Positions 19,137 to 27,815 of a stretch of 64,000 nt of DNA are shown here, in pieces. The DNA is from G963422565 sp963422565 (GTDB lineage Bacteria > Pseudomonadota > Alphaproteobacteria > MPNO01), in contig OY730228.1 of assembly GCA_963422565.1 (NCBI GenBank), forward strand, positions 1,736,001 to 1,800,000, in the 5' to 3' direction. The translations under genes were made by a program, and so were the position numbers. Each line of letters starts with the position of its first letter. Position 1 is the stretch's first letter. The notes under the pieces are model-generated. The model ran no database searches and was not told the origin of the DNA. It saw nothing but the letters and a program-made list of their open reading frames with translations.

Positions 19137-19772
19137 CTGGCGCCGCGATTCAATAGCGCGGTCCGGGGGGCGGCGCTCGCCGCGGCATTCCTCGGCGGGG
19201 CGGGCGATGCCGCCGCCGACCGGCCGCTTCGCCTCCTTGCTTTCGGAGACAGCCTGACCTCGGGCTACGGGCTCGCGGCGGCCGAGGCCTTTCCGGCTCG
19301 GCTCGAGGCATCGCTGCGCGCGGCGGGGCATGACGTGACGGTCGTCGATGCCGGCGTCGCCGGCGACACCACGACCGGAGGCCGTGCTCGCCTCGCCTGG
19401 TCGCTCGCCGATGCGCCCGACGCGGTGATCCTCGCCCTCGGCGCCAATGACGGTCTGCGCGGCATCGACCCGGCGCTGACCGAAGCCAATCTCGACACGA
19501 TGCTCGCCGAGCTCGACCGCCGCCGACTGCCGGTGCTGCTGGTCGGGATGTACGCCCCACCCAATCTCGGGCGCGCATACGGGGCCGCGTTCAACGCCGT
19601 CTTCCCGCGGCTCGCCGCCCGCCGCGGCGTGGCCTTCTACCCGTTCTTCCTCGACGGCGTCGCCGCCCGGCCCGAACGCAACCAGGCGGACGGGATTCAC
19701 CCCAACGCGGAGGGGATCGCCGTTATAGTCGCCCGCATCCTGCCGTATGTTGCCGGAATCCTGGTGCGATGA
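19137..19772 (+). CDS. tesA: SGNH/GDSL lysophospholipase or arylesterase (TesA-like)
   Basis: The coding frame shows the SGNH hydrolase blocks: nucleophile FGDSLTSGYGL, oxyanion residues in GVAGDTTTGG and ALGANDGLRG, and the Asp/His pair in QADGIHPNAEG. A signal-peptide-like stretch RGAALAAAFLGGAGDAAA precedes the domain, so a periplasmic esterase is expected. No ATG, GTG or TTG occurs in this frame between the divergent ybbA start and the domain. The nearest upstream ATGs (19090, 19129) are in another frame. I placed the start provisionally at a CTG at 19137. A CTG/ATT start or a small frameshift in the signal-peptide region would explain this. It sits divergent to ybbAP as in other proteobacteria. 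Confidence 0.8.
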   Translation: MAPRFNSAVRGAALAAAFLGGAGDAAADRPLRLLAFGDSLTSGYGLAAAEAFPARLEASLRAAGHDVTVVDAGVAGDTTTGGRARLAWSLADAPDAVILALGANDGLRGIDPALTEANLDTMLAELDRRRLPVLLVGMYAPPNLGRAYGAAFNAVFPRLAARRGVAFYPFFLDGVAARPERNQADGIHPNAEGIAVIVARILPYVAGILVR

Positions 19773-19782
19773 CGGGGATGCG

Positions 19783-20910
19783 ATGACGAGCCTCCAAGCC
19801 CGATTCCGGATGGCCCATGCCGGCGGCGGCCCTTGGGAGGGTCTGGTCGAATCCTGTCTCGACCGGCTCGGGCCGGCCGGGCAGGCGAGGCTCGGATTCC
19901 TCTACATGACCGACGCCCTCGCCGGCGACGCGGCGGCGATCCTCGACACGCTGGGCGCGGCCACCGGGGTCGCCGACTGGGTCGGCACGCTGGGGTTCGG
20001 GGTCTGCGTCGGCGGCCGGGAATATTTCGATCGGCCGGCGCTCGCCGTCCTGCTCGCCGATCTGCCGGAGGACGATTACCGCCTCCTGCCGACGGTCCGC
20101 GAGCCCGGGGCGCCGCTGCCGGGCGGGGTCGCCGACTGGGTGGCGCGCCGCCGCCCGCTGCTCGGCGTCGTCCATGGCGATCCGCGCAACCCGCGCCTCG
20201 GCGGGCTGATCGAATCGGTCTGCGAGGCGACCGGCTGCTTTCTGGTCGGCGGCCTCACCGCGTCGCGCGGCCCGATGCTCCAGATCGCCGGCGGAATCAC
20301 CGAGGGGGGGCTTTCGGGAGTGCTGCTCGCCGGCGACGTCGGGGCGACGACGGGACTCAGCCAGGGCTGCGCGCCGATCGGAGCCATCCACGACGTGACC
20401 GAGGCGCGCGACAATCTGATCTACAGGCTGAACGGCCGGCCGGCGCTCGATGTCTTCAAGGAGGATATCGGCGAGGTCCTGGCACGCGATCTCGAACGCG
20501 TCGGCGGTTACATCCATGCGGCGCTGCCGATCGCCGGCAGCGACCAGGGCGATTATCTGGTACGTAACGTGATGGGTATCGACCCGGCGAACGGCAGGCT
20601 CGCGATCGGCGCGCGGCTGGCCCCCGGCGATCGGCTGATGTTCGTGCGGCGCGACGGCCCTTCGGCCTTCGCCGATCTGGAACGCATGTCGGGCGATGTC
20701 GCCCGCCGGGCGGGCGGGGCGCGGGGCGCGGGGCTCTACTTCTCCTGCGTGGCGCGCGGCCCCAACCTGTTCGGCCGCAAATCGGAAGAGCTCGGCGCCA
20801 TCGCCGACGGCATCGGCCGCGGGGTGCCGCTGGTCGGATTCTTCGCCAACGGCGAGATCTCCAACAACCGCCTCTACGGCTATACCGGCGTCCTGACGCT
20901 GCTCGGCTGA
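19783..20910 (+). CDS. FIST-domain protein
   Basis: From the ATG at 19783 the 375-residue protein has a FIST N region (GFLYMTDALAGDAAAILDTL, WVGTLGFGVCVGGREYF, GCFLVGGLTASRG) and a FIST C region ending GVPLVGFFANGEISNNRLYG. FIST domains are thought to sense small ligands such as amino acids in signalling proteins, and stand-alone versions lack a defined role. Its start is 10 bp after the lipase stop, and thpR follows 6 bp later, so the three are probably co-transcribed. An upstream in-frame ATG at 19747 lies inside the lipase gene and is less likely. Confidence 0.8.
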   Translation: MTSLQARFRMAHAGGGPWEGLVESCLDRLGPAGQARLGFLYMTDALAGDAAAILDTLGAATGVADWVGTLGFGVCVGGREYFDRPALAVLLADLPEDDYRLLPTVREPGAPLPGGVADWVARRRPLLGVVHGDPRNPRLGGLIESVCEATGCFLVGGLTASRGPMLQIAGGITEGGLSGVLLAGDVGATTGLSQGCAPIGAIHDVTEARDNLIYRLNGRPALDVFKEDIGEVLARDLERVGGYIHAALPIAGSDQGDYLVRNVMGIDPANGRLAIGARLAPGDRLMFVRRDGPSAFADLERMSGDVARRAGGARGAGLYFSCVARGPNLFGRKSEELGAIADGIGRGVPLVGFFANGEISNNRLYGYTGVLTLLG

Positions 20911-20916
20911 GCCTCG

Positions 20917-21465
20917 ATGATCCGGCTGTTCTTCGGCCTCGAGCTGCCGCCCGATCTGCGCGCGCGGATCGCCGCAATCGCCCCCCGAATCGACCGGGCG
21001 CGTCCGGTCGCGCCCGAGGACCTGCATATCACGCTCCGCTTCGTCGGCGAGGTCGACCCGCCGGCCATGCGCGAGGCCGCGTCGGCGGCCGGGCGGGTGC
21101 GGTTCGACCCGCTGGAGGTGACCCTCGCCGGGGCCGGGCATTTCGAGTCGCGCAGGCGGGTCCATGCGCTGTGGCTCGGGGTGTCGCCCAACTCGGCACT
21201 GCACGCGCTGCGCGACCGTCTGGAAGCGGCGATGGTGCGGGCCGGCCTGCCGCCGGAACGCCGCCGTTACCATCCCCATGTCACGGTGGCGCGGCTGAGC
21301 CGCAGTAGGCCGGAGGAGGTCGGCCCATGGCTCGCCGCCAACACCATGTTCCGCGCCGTCCCCTTCACGGCGACGCGATTCGTCCTCTATTCGAGCGCTG
21401 TCGGCGGCGAGGGCCCGCGCTACCGGATCGAGGCGGGCTATCCGTCCGAAGACCGACCGCGTTGA
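20917..21465 (+). CDS. thpR: RNA 2',3'-cyclic phosphodiesterase (ThpR/LigT)
   Basis: The 182-residue protein has both 2H phosphoesterase motifs: HITLRFVGEV near residue 41 and HVTVARLSR near residue 121. It begins MIRLFFGLELPPDLR, as usual for ThpR. The enzyme hydrolyses 2',3'-cyclic phosphate ends of RNA in the cytosol. It follows the FIST gene by 6 bp. The hrcA promoter appears to begin at its stop codon. Confidence 0.92.
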   Translation: MIRLFFGLELPPDLRARIAAIAPRIDRARPVAPEDLHITLRFVGEVDPPAMREAASAAGRVRFDPLEVTLAGAGHFESRRRVHALWLGVSPNSALHALRDRLEAAMVRAGLPPERRRYHPHVTVARLSRSRPEEVGPWLAANTMFRAVPFTATRFVLYSSAVGGEGPRYRIEAGYPSEDRPR

Positions 21466-21490
21466 CGCTCTATTTGGCCGTTACTACATT
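21462..21490 (+). promoter_or_regulatory. Candidate sigma-70-type promoter of hrcA-grpE
   Basis: TTGACG (21462-21467) and TACATT (21485-21490) are separated by 17 bp and lie 23 bp before the hrcA ATG. An AGGGAGG Shine-Dalgarno is at 21502-21508. I saw no CIRCE inverted repeat here. Confidence 0.5.
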
Positions 21491-21512
21491 CCAGCCTCTC
21501 CAGGGAGGCTCC

Positions 21513-22598
21513 ATGGAGACCGCTCCGACAGGCACGATCGGCGAGCTCAACGAGCGCTCGCGGGAGGTCTTCCGCGAGATCGTCGAGACCTATGTCCAGA
21601 CCGGCGAGCCGGTCGGTTCGCGGACCCTGTCGCGGCGCCTGCCGCAGCCGCTGTCGCCGGCGACTGTGCGCAACGTGATGGCCGACCTGGAGGAGATGGG
21701 CCTGCTGGCCGCACCCCATATCTCGGCCGGGCGGGTCCCGACCGAGGCCGGGCTCCGTCTGTTCGTCGACGGGCTTCTCCAGGTGGGGGAGCTGGGCGGC
21801 GCCGAGCGCGAGACCATCGAGGCGCGCTGCGCCGCCGTGGGCGCCGATCTGAACCTGCTCCTCGCCGAGGTGACGACCGTGATGTCGGGACTGGCCGGCT
21901 GTGCGGGGCTGGTCATCGCGCCCAAGACCGACCAGCCGCTCACCCATATCGAGTTCGTCAATCTCGGCGACGGGCGGGCTCTGGTCGTGCTGATGACCAG
22001 GAACGGTATCATCGAGAACCGGCTGATCGAGTTGCCGGTCGGCACGCCGCCCTCGGCGCTGATCGCCGCCAGCAACTATCTCAACTCGCGCCTCGCCGGC
22101 AAGACCTGCGAGGAGGCCGTGCGGATCATCACGGCGGAGATCGAGGAACGCCGCGCGCATATCGACGCGATCACCGCCAGGCTGGTCGAGACGGGGCTCG
22201 CCACCTGGGCCGGCGAGGCGGCGAGGCGGTCGCTGATCATCAAGGGCCATGCCCATCTGCTGGACGACGTGGCGGCGCTGAGCGATCTCGAACGCGTCCG
22301 CAAACTGTTCGAGGCGCTCGAAACGCAGGAGCTTTCGGTGCGTCTGCTCGACCTCACTCGGTCCGGCGACGGCGTCCAGATCTATATCGGCTCGGAGAAC
22401 ACGCTGTTCGACATGACCGACTGCGCGATGATCGTCGCGCCGTTCGCCGACCGGTCGCAGCAGGTGATCGGGGCCATCGGCGTCCTCGGCCCGACCCGCA
22501 TCAACTATTCGCGTATCATCCCGATCGTCGACTACACTGCGCGGGTGCTGGGTCGGCTGATCGACGGTTCGAGGACGAAATTGAGGGCATTGCCATGA
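21513..22598 (+). CDS. hrcA: Heat-inducible transcription repressor HrcA
   Basis: The 361-residue protein begins with the winged-helix DNA-binding domain (REVFREIVETYVQTGEPVGS, LSPATVRNVMADLEEMGLL, HISAGRVPTEAGLRLFVDGL). It ends with the conserved GAIGVLGPTRINYSRIIPIV. HrcA represses chaperone operons through CIRCE operators and responds to GroEL availability. The ATG at 21513 has an ideal ribosome site. Its stop overlaps the grpE start by 4 bp. Confidence 0.96.
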   Translation: METAPTGTIGELNERSREVFREIVETYVQTGEPVGSRTLSRRLPQPLSPATVRNVMADLEEMGLLAAPHISAGRVPTEAGLRLFVDGLLQVGELGGAERETIEARCAAVGADLNLLLAEVTTVMSGLAGCAGLVIAPKTDQPLTHIEFVNLGDGRALVVLMTRNGIIENRLIELPVGTPPSALIAASNYLNSRLAGKTCEEAVRIITAEIEERRAHIDAITARLVETGLATWAGEAARRSLIIKGHAHLLDDVAALSDLERVRKLFEALETQELSVRLLDLTRSGDGVQIYIGSENTLFDMTDCAMIVAPFADRSQQVIGAIGVLGPTRINYSRIIPIVDYTARVLGRLIDGSRTKLRALP

Positions 22599-23248
22599 GC
22601 GAGACGGACAGGACGGAAGAAACGCCGCCCGAAGCGGATGCGGCGCAGCCCGAGGCCGCGCCGGAGGACACCGAGAAACGGCCCGCCGAGGGCGCCGACG
22701 AAGCGGAAGCCGCCGAGCCCGAACCGCGCGACTACGAGGCCGAGATCGCCGCGCTCAACGACCGCCTGTTGCGGACCCTGGCCGAGGGCGAGAACCAGCG
22801 GCGCCGCTGGCAGCGGGAGCGGGAGGAGACCTCCAAATACGCCGTCACCGACTTCGCCCGGGACCTTCTCGCCGTCGCCGACAATCTGCGGCGAGCGCTC
22901 GAATCCGTCCCCGACGGCGCGGATGCGGCGAACGAAGCGCTGGCCTCGCTCGCCGAGGGCGTCGCGCTGACGGAGCGCGAGCTGCTCGCCATCTTCGAGC
23001 GCCACGGCGTCGAGAAGATCGAGGCCCACGGCCGGAAGTTCGATCACAACCTGCACGAAGCGTTGTTCGAGGCGCCGGCCGGAAATGCCGCGCACGGCAC
23101 GGTGGTGCAGGTCGTCCAGGAAGGCTATGTCCTGCGCGGTCGCCTGTTGCGGGCGGCGCGCGTCGGCGTCGCCAAGGCGCCGCCGGTGCCGCCTCCAGGG
23201 GAGACGGAAACGACGCCAGAAGCGCCGGCCGCGGCCGAGGAGGGCTGA
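22595..23248 (+). CDS. grpE: Nucleotide exchange factor GrpE
   Basis: At 217 residues, it has an acidic disordered N-terminus and a coiled coil (YEAEIAALNDRLLRTLAEGE). The GrpE signature follows (FARDLLAVADNLRRALESVP, HGVEKIEAHGRKFDHNLHEA, GTVVQVVQEGYVLRGRLLR). GrpE releases ADP from DnaK. The hrcA-grpE pair without adjacent dnaKJ is common in Alphaproteobacteria. Confidence 0.97.
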   Translation: MSETDRTEETPPEADAAQPEAAPEDTEKRPAEGADEAEAAEPEPRDYEAEIAALNDRLLRTLAEGENQRRRWQREREETSKYAVTDFARDLLAVADNLRRALESVPDGADAANEALASLAEGVALTERELLAIFERHGVEKIEAHGRKFDHNLHEALFEAPAGNAAHGTVVQVVQEGYVLRGRLLRAARVGVAKAPPVPPPGETETTPEAPAAAEEG

Positions 23249-23711
23249 CCCCGCTCGACGGCCGAGCGCCGCCGGAAGACCATAAGCGCCGACTTGTTCG
23301 GGATATCTGCGATGGGCACGTCAGGCCGAAGCGCGATGCGGGGGCCGTTGCCGAATCCGACCTGCGGGCATGCGCTACGCCAGACAGCAGTCCGAGCCGG
23401 GAAGGCATCCCTCGCCCCTCCTCCTTGAGGAGGAGGGGCGAGGTGGGAGAGCCCTTGTCACCCGATAGCGGGTTCTTGGTCGGGACGTTCGACGCGACGA
23501 CGGCGAAGGAGCCGAGCTTCGGGTTCATGCGCGACCGGATCGCCCGGAGTCGTCGAACCTCGTCTCCCCCTCGCCCAGATGATCGACAACGGGAACCGGG
23601 TCTGCAGGAGCCTCTCCGAACCCTCCCGAAAACGCATGCCGAAGGTCGCCGAACGCGTCATCCGGACGGGTCAAACGAGTCGGCGCTTATGCGCCGGGAG
23701 ACGGTGTCGCC
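23249..23711. other. Intergenic region with a long hairpin and a dispersed repeat
   Basis: This 463-bp stretch has no convincing gene. It contains the perfect 15-bp inverted repeat at 23410-23443 and a sequence at about 23482-23508 (core CGTTCGACGCGAC) that recurs at about 37078-37104. It also contains GCCGACTTGTTCGG near 23297, whose reverse complement occurs near 37112. It is best read as a decayed repetitive element downstream of grpE. Confidence 0.5.
23410..23443. repeat. 15-bp perfect inverted repeat (hairpin)
   Basis: Arms CCTCGCCCCTCCTCC and GGAGGAGGGGCGAGG flank a TTGA loop. The stem is strong and lies 160 bp after grpE. No T-run follows, so it resembles a REP-type hairpin more than a classical intrinsic terminator, although it could stop transcription. 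Confidence 0.7.
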
Positions 23712-24728
23712 ATGGTCGCATTGAGCGTACTGGACCAGTCACCGATCCTCGACGGCGGCACGCCGGCGGACGCGCTTCGCGAGACGCTCCGCCTCGCGGC
23801 CCGCGTCGACGCGCTGGGCTACAGACGCTACTGGCTCGCCGAGCATCATGCGAGCGGCGGACTTGCCGGCTCGGCGCCCGAGATCATGATCGGGCAGGTG
23901 GCGGCCGCGACCGCCGGCATCCGGGTCGGCTCGGGCGGGGTGATGCTGAGCCATTACAGCGCCCTCAAGGTCGCCGAGTGGTTTCGGGTGCTCGAGTCGC
24001 TCTATCCCGGGCGGATCGATCTCGGGGTGGGCCGGGCGCCGGGAAGCGACCAGCTCACCGCGGCTGCGCTTGCCCACGGGCCGGGATCGCTCGGGATCGA
24101 GCATTTCCCGGCCCAGATCCGCGACCTGCGCGGCTATCTGGACGGCTCGCTGCCGGAGGACCATCCATTTCGCCGCATCGAGGTCATGCCCTCGGGGCCG
24201 ACCCTGCCGGAGCTCTGGTTGCTCGGATCGAGCGACCAGAGCGCGGCCATCGCCGCCCATTTCGGCTGCGCCTTCTCCTTCGCCCATTTCATCAACGACC
24301 GCGGCAGCGAGGCGATGATGCGCGCCTATCGCAGCCATTTCCAACCGTCGGAGCGTCTGCCCGCGCCGGCGGGCAGCGTCGGCGTGTTCGCGATCTGCGC
24401 CGACACCGACAAGGAAGCGCTCCGCCTCGCCCAAAGCCGCGATCTCTGGCTGCTCAGGCTCTACCGGGGCGAGCTCCGCCCGGTGCCGACCGTCGCCGAG
24501 GCCGAGAGCTACCCCTACACGCCGCGCGAACGCGCGATCGTCCGTCACAACCGCAGCCGGACTATCGCCGGCGCGCCCGAGCGGATTCGCACCCGCCTCG
24601 CGGCGATCGCCGAGGCACACGGCGTCGACGAGCTCGTGGTGCTGACCATCTGCGAGACCTACGCGGCCCGGCTGCGCTCCTACGAATTGCTGGCCGAGGC
24701 GTTCGATCTGGAGGCGCGCGCGTCCTAA
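23712..24728 (+). CDS. LLM-class flavin-dependent oxidoreductase (MsnO8 type)
   Basis: The 338-residue protein shows the bacterial luciferase-like fold: LSVLDQSPILDGGTPADALR at the N-terminus, YRRYWLAEHHASGGLAGSAP, VGSGGVMLSHYSALKVAEWF and LYPGRIDLGVGRAPGSD. These match the MsnO8/YhbW subgroup of FMN-dependent enzymes whose substrates are mostly unknown. Its stop codon overlaps the stop of the convergent dienelactone hydrolase by 3 bp. Confidence 0.88.
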   Translation: MVALSVLDQSPILDGGTPADALRETLRLAARVDALGYRRYWLAEHHASGGLAGSAPEIMIGQVAAATAGIRVGSGGVMLSHYSALKVAEWFRVLESLYPGRIDLGVGRAPGSDQLTAAALAHGPGSLGIEHFPAQIRDLRGYLDGSLPEDHPFRRIEVMPSGPTLPELWLLGSSDQSAAIAAHFGCAFSFAHFINDRGSEAMMRAYRSHFQPSERLPAPAGSVGVFAICADTDKEALRLAQSRDLWLLRLYRGELRPVPTVAEAESYPYTPRERAIVRHNRSRTIAGAPERIRTRLAAIAEAHGVDELVVLTICETYAARLRSYELLAEAFDLEARAS

Positions 24729-25618
24729 CGCGCGCCATGCGTCTCGAGCCACTCCCGGGCGCGCCGCCAGCCGTCCCTGGCCGCCTCCGCGTCGTAGCTC
24801 GGCCGGTAATCGGCATGGAAGCCATGGGCGGCGTCCGGGTAGATCTGCCAGGCGACGGACACGTTGCCGGCCGCCGCCAGCGCCGCCTTCATCTCGTCGA
24901 CCTGGGCCAGCGGTATGCCCCGATCCCGGCCCGCATAGAGACCGAGCACGGGCGCCTTGAGCGCGTCGGCGAGGTCCACCGGATAGCGGGGCTGGAGCGG
25001 GTTGGGACCGCCGCGGCGGACGAGCCTCCCATACCAGGCGACGCCGGCTTTGAGATCCGGGTTGTGCGCGGCATAGAGCCAAACGATCCGCCCGCCCCAG
25101 CAGAACCCGGTAATCGCGAGCTTGCCGTCATCGGCCTTGCCGGTCCCGGCCGCCCAACCTACCGCCGCATCGAGGTCGGACATGACCTGGGCGTCGGGCA
25201 CCCTGGCGACGATCGGGAAAATCTCCTTGAAGGGCAGGTTGGAGACGTCACCCTGACGGAAATAGAGTTCCGGCGCGACTGCCATATGGCCGAGCTTGGC
25301 GAAGCGGCGGCAGATGTCCCGGATATGCTCGTGGACCCCGAAGATCTCCTGGACCACGAGGATCAGCGGGAACGGCCCGCCGGTCTCCGGGCGCGCCATA
25401 TAGCCGGGGATATCGCCGTCAGAGGTCGGGATCGACACGCCCCCAGCGGCGAGCCCTTCCTCGTCGGTGGTGATGACAGCCGCGCCAACCGGCCGCACCG
25501 CGAACGCGAAGCCCGCCGTCAGACCGGCCCCGACCACGAAGCCGCGGCGCGATACCGTCTCGGCCGGCCCCAGCGCCCGCTGCTCGTCGATGCCTTCGAT
25601 CCTGTCGATCCGATCCAT
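24725..25618 (-). CDS. Dienelactone hydrolase family protein, Tat-exported
   Basis: The 297-residue protein has a twin-arginine signal (SRRGFVVGAGLTAGFAFA) at about residues 24-45, then a dienelactone hydrolase domain. The nucleophile Cys is in GFCWGG, the acid in AGRDRGIP and the His in DAAHGFHADYR. An AAGGAGG site precedes the ATG. It is the last gene on the strand of the molybdenum hydroxylase operon, 48 bp after the previous gene. It probably hydrolyses a lactone or ester made in the periplasm, but the substrate is unknown. Confidence 0.88.
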   Translation of the reverse strand: MDRIDRIEGIDEQRALGPAETVSRRGFVVGAGLTAGFAFAVRPVGAAVITTDEEGLAAGGVSIPTSDGDIPGYMARPETGGPFPLILVVQEIFGVHEHIRDICRRFAKLGHMAVAPELYFRQGDVSNLPFKEIFPIVARVPDAQVMSDLDAAVGWAAGTGKADDGKLAITGFCWGGRIVWLYAAHNPDLKAGVAWYGRLVRRGGPNPLQPRYPVDLADALKAPVLGLYAGRDRGIPLAQVDEMKAALAAAGNVSVAWQIYPDAAHGFHADYRPSYDAEAARDGWRRAREWLETHGAR

Positions 25619-25666
25619 GTCGGCCTCCTTCGGTTGCGGCGCAGGCCCGCCGCGGTTGCCGCGGCT

Positions 25667-26047
25667 TCAGGGCAGCACGGCCTTGTCGAGAAAGAACAAG
25701 GACGTGAGATAAGACCGCACCGAGATGAGGCCATTGGCATTGTCGACGACCTGCGAGGTGATCTGGTCGCGGGCCAGCATCATCGCCAGCACCGACGCCA
25801 TGGTCTCGGAATCTGCCTCGAACGCGCGGAGGAAGCCGTCGGCCTTGCCCCCCGAACCCGGCAGGGTCGCGACCTGTTCGGAGATGGCGGCGACGGCGTC
25901 AGCGAACTGGCCGAGGAATGTTCGGATATGCGCTCCGTCGGGGCCCGCGCCCTCGTCGCTGCGGCCCTGGGCGGCATAGGCGAGCATGAACTCGTAGGCC
26001 TCCTCGATGGCCTCGATCCGCTCGCGGATGACGGTCGGGTCGCTCAC
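25667..26047 (-). CDS. Small helical protein of the Mo-hydroxylase operon, unknown
   Basis: The 126-residue protein starts with GTG at 26047, overlapping the cytochrome b stop by 4 bp. It is predicted mostly helical, with an acidic N-terminal half (IRERIEAIEEAYEFMLAYAA), a central LGQFADAVAAISEQVATLPG and a hydrophobic C-terminus. It has no signal peptide or cysteine motif. No family is recognised. Coupling to cytochrome b suggests an accessory role in this redox complex. Confidence 0.6.
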   Translation of the reverse strand: MSDPTVIRERIEAIEEAYEFMLAYAAQGRSDEGAGPDGAHIRTFLGQFADAVAAISEQVATLPGSGGKADGFLRAFEADSETMASVLAMMLARDQITSQVVDNANGLISVRSYLTSLFFLDKAVLP

Positions 26048-26637
26048 GCCCCGCGCTCCGCATCGGCATTCCGACGGAAGCCGTCGCGTCCGACCAGCAT
26101 CGCCGCCAGGAGCCGGCGGTGCTCGGGCAGGACCGCGAAATAAACGTGGAGGATGAAGAAGAAGATCAGCAGCAGCGCCGCCGCGCCGTGCAGGGCGTAG
26201 ACCAGCCCCCAATCGCCGTCCGAGAGGATCGCGGGGTCGCGCCGCCAGAGCGGCGTGTCGATCTTGGCCATCATCGCCCCGCCGGTCGCCAGCAGGAGGA
26301 GAAGGACCGCAGCCACCGACCAGTGATAGAGCTTCTGGTAGACATCGTACTTGGCCTCAGGATCGGCCGCGCGCCGGTCGACGAGCGCCCGCAGGTCGCG
26401 CGCCGTCGGCATCATCGCGGCAAGGCCGTGCACCCTGAGCGCGCGATCGAGATGGAACAGGACCGCGGCCCCGAACAGGACGCCGGAGACCCAATGGATC
26501 GGTACCCAGTTGAAACGGACGCCCAGCAGCGGCAGGAAGGCGGTGGCGAGCAGCAGGATCACCAGGGTCGCCATCGCCCAGTGGAACAGCCGGTCCGGCA
26601 GCCTGTGCCGGACGGTCCCCGCGGCGCCTGCCGACAT
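26044..26637 (-). CDS. Di-haem cytochrome b (FdoI/b561 type)
   Basis: The 197-residue protein has four membrane helices, with histidines at their edges in contexts RLFHWAMATLV, WVPIHWVSGVLF, YQKLYHWSVAAVLL and FILHVYFAVLPEHR. This resembles the membrane cytochrome b subunits that link dehydrogenases to quinones. It is probably the electron acceptor for the exported molybdenum hydroxylase encoded upstream in the same operon. Confidence 0.82.
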   Translation of the reverse strand: MSAGAAGTVRHRLPDRLFHWAMATLVILLLATAFLPLLGVRFNWVPIHWVSGVLFGAAVLFHLDRALRVHGLAAMMPTARDLRALVDRRAADPEAKYDVYQKLYHWSVAAVLLLLLATGGAMMAKIDTPLWRRDPAILSDGDWGLVYALHGAAALLLIFFFILHVYFAVLPEHRRLLAAMLVGRDGFRRNADAERGA

Positions 26638-26652
26638 GGCGGTGTGCGACTT

Positions 26653-26799
26653 TCAGCGCCGCCGCGGGACGCGCCGCAGCAGCTGGTGGCCGGCGATACA
26701 GGCCGCCGCCGCCGCGACCGGGAGCCAGAGCAGATCCCAGGACATCCCCAGCAATATTTCCTGACCCCAGGCGTTTTTGGAGTAGCGAAAGATCTCCAT
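26653..26799 (-). CDS. 48-aa single-helix membrane peptide
   Basis: This short frame encodes a soluble N-terminus MEIFRYSKNAWGQEILLG, then a hydrophobic helix WDLLWLPVAAAAACIAGHQL and an Arg-rich tail. The ATG lies 4 bp after the FAD-subunit stop, and the gene ends 15 bp before the cytochrome b start. The basic tail suggests N-out, C-in topology. By position it may assemble or anchor the hydroxylase-cytochrome complex. The peptide is not assigned to a family. Confidence 0.7.
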   Translation of the reverse strand: MEIFRYSKNAWGQEILLGMSWDLLWLPVAAAAACIAGHQLLRRVPRRR

Positions 26800-26803
26800 C
26801 CCG

Positions 26804-27793
26804 TCAGGCCAGGGATCGCACCGCCCGCGCCGCCAGATTGCCCATCAGCGGGATCTTGAAATGGTTGTAGTTGAGCGCTTTGGCGCCGCGCGCGGCGACC
26901 CGACGGGCCAACTCCTCCATCTCCGATCCCGCGGCCTCGCCCTTCATCAGGTCTTCGACATCCTTGAGCCGCCGCGGCGTGCACTGCACCCCGCCGCAGG
27001 CGACCCGGACATCGGCAACCTTGCCCCCGTCGGTCCGGGCGACCATGGCGATATTGACGAGCGCGAAGTCCCAGGTCTCGCGGTCGGCGACCTTCTCGAA
27101 ATAGGAGCTGGCGCCGGCCCATTTCCTGGGAATGCGGATCTCGGTCAGGATGTCGCCCGGCTCGAGCGCGGTCATCCGGGTGATGTCGACATCGGGCCCG
27201 ATGAAGAACGCCTCGCTCGGGACGATGCGCTCCTTGCCGCCGCGGGAGACCACCATCTCGGCTTCCAGCGCGACCAGCGCCGGCGCCGTGTCCGACGGGG
27301 TGACGGCGACACAGCGGACCGCCTCGAACAGCGCATGCTCGCGGTTCATCGCCGTCGGGGTGTTGGCGTAGCAGCTGTTGCCGCCGGCGCGGTAGCAGGG
27401 GAACCCGTCGCGGTAATAGGTGCAGCGCGTGTCCTGCGCGACATTGCCGCCGAGCGTGCCCGAATTGCGGATCTGCGGGCTCGCGACCTTGGCCGCCGCC
27501 TGGACGAGGACCGGGAAATCGTCCTGGAGCAGCTTGCTCTCCTCGATCTCGGTCAGTGTCGCCGCAGCGCCGACGGCGACATGATCGCCCCGGTCCCGGA
27601 TGCCGCGGAGCCCCGGGATCCCGGTCACGTCGATCACCGCCCGCGGCGTCTTGTGGCGGTCCTTGAACCAGTCGAAGCTGTCCTTGCCGCCGGCGACGAT
27701 CCAGCCCTCCCTGCCGTGCTCGTCGAGAAGCCGGGCCGCGTCCTCCATGCTGGCGGGCGCGTACAGGTCGAATGAATGCATGAAGTCGGTCAT
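26804..27793 (-). CDS. Molybdenum hydroxylase FAD-binding subunit
   Basis: The 329-residue protein matches the CoxM/XdhB-type medium subunit. It has the FAD-binding segments WIVAGGKDSFDWFKDR, VASPQIRNSGTLGGNVAQDT (conserved GTLGGN) and a C-terminal CO-dehydrogenase flavoprotein domain with RVACGGVQCTPRRLKDVEDL. An unusual cysteine-containing insert follows the FAD motif (RCTYYRDGFPCYRAGGNSCY), which in related proteins could bind an additional Fe-S cluster. It lies between the Mo subunit and the small membrane peptide. Confidence 0.9.
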   Translation of the reverse strand: MTDFMHSFDLYAPASMEDAARLLDEHGREGWIVAGGKDSFDWFKDRHKTPRAVIDVTGIPGLRGIRDRGDHVAVGAAATLTEIEESKLLQDDFPVLVQAAAKVASPQIRNSGTLGGNVAQDTRCTYYRDGFPCYRAGGNSCYANTPTAMNREHALFEAVRCVAVTPSDTAPALVALEAEMVVSRGGKERIVPSEAFFIGPDVDITRMTALEPGDILTEIRIPRKWAGASSYFEKVADRETWDFALVNIAMVARTDGGKVADVRVACGGVQCTPRRLKDVEDLMKGEAAGSEMEELARRVAARGAKALNYNHFKIPLMGNLAARAVRSLA

Positions 27794-27815
27794 TGGTCGT
27801 CCTCCGTGCCGCCGG

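Noticed and set aside
21466..21512. CIRCE operator upstream of hrcA
   Set aside because: No inverted repeat with a 9-bp spacer was found; only a plain promoter is supported.
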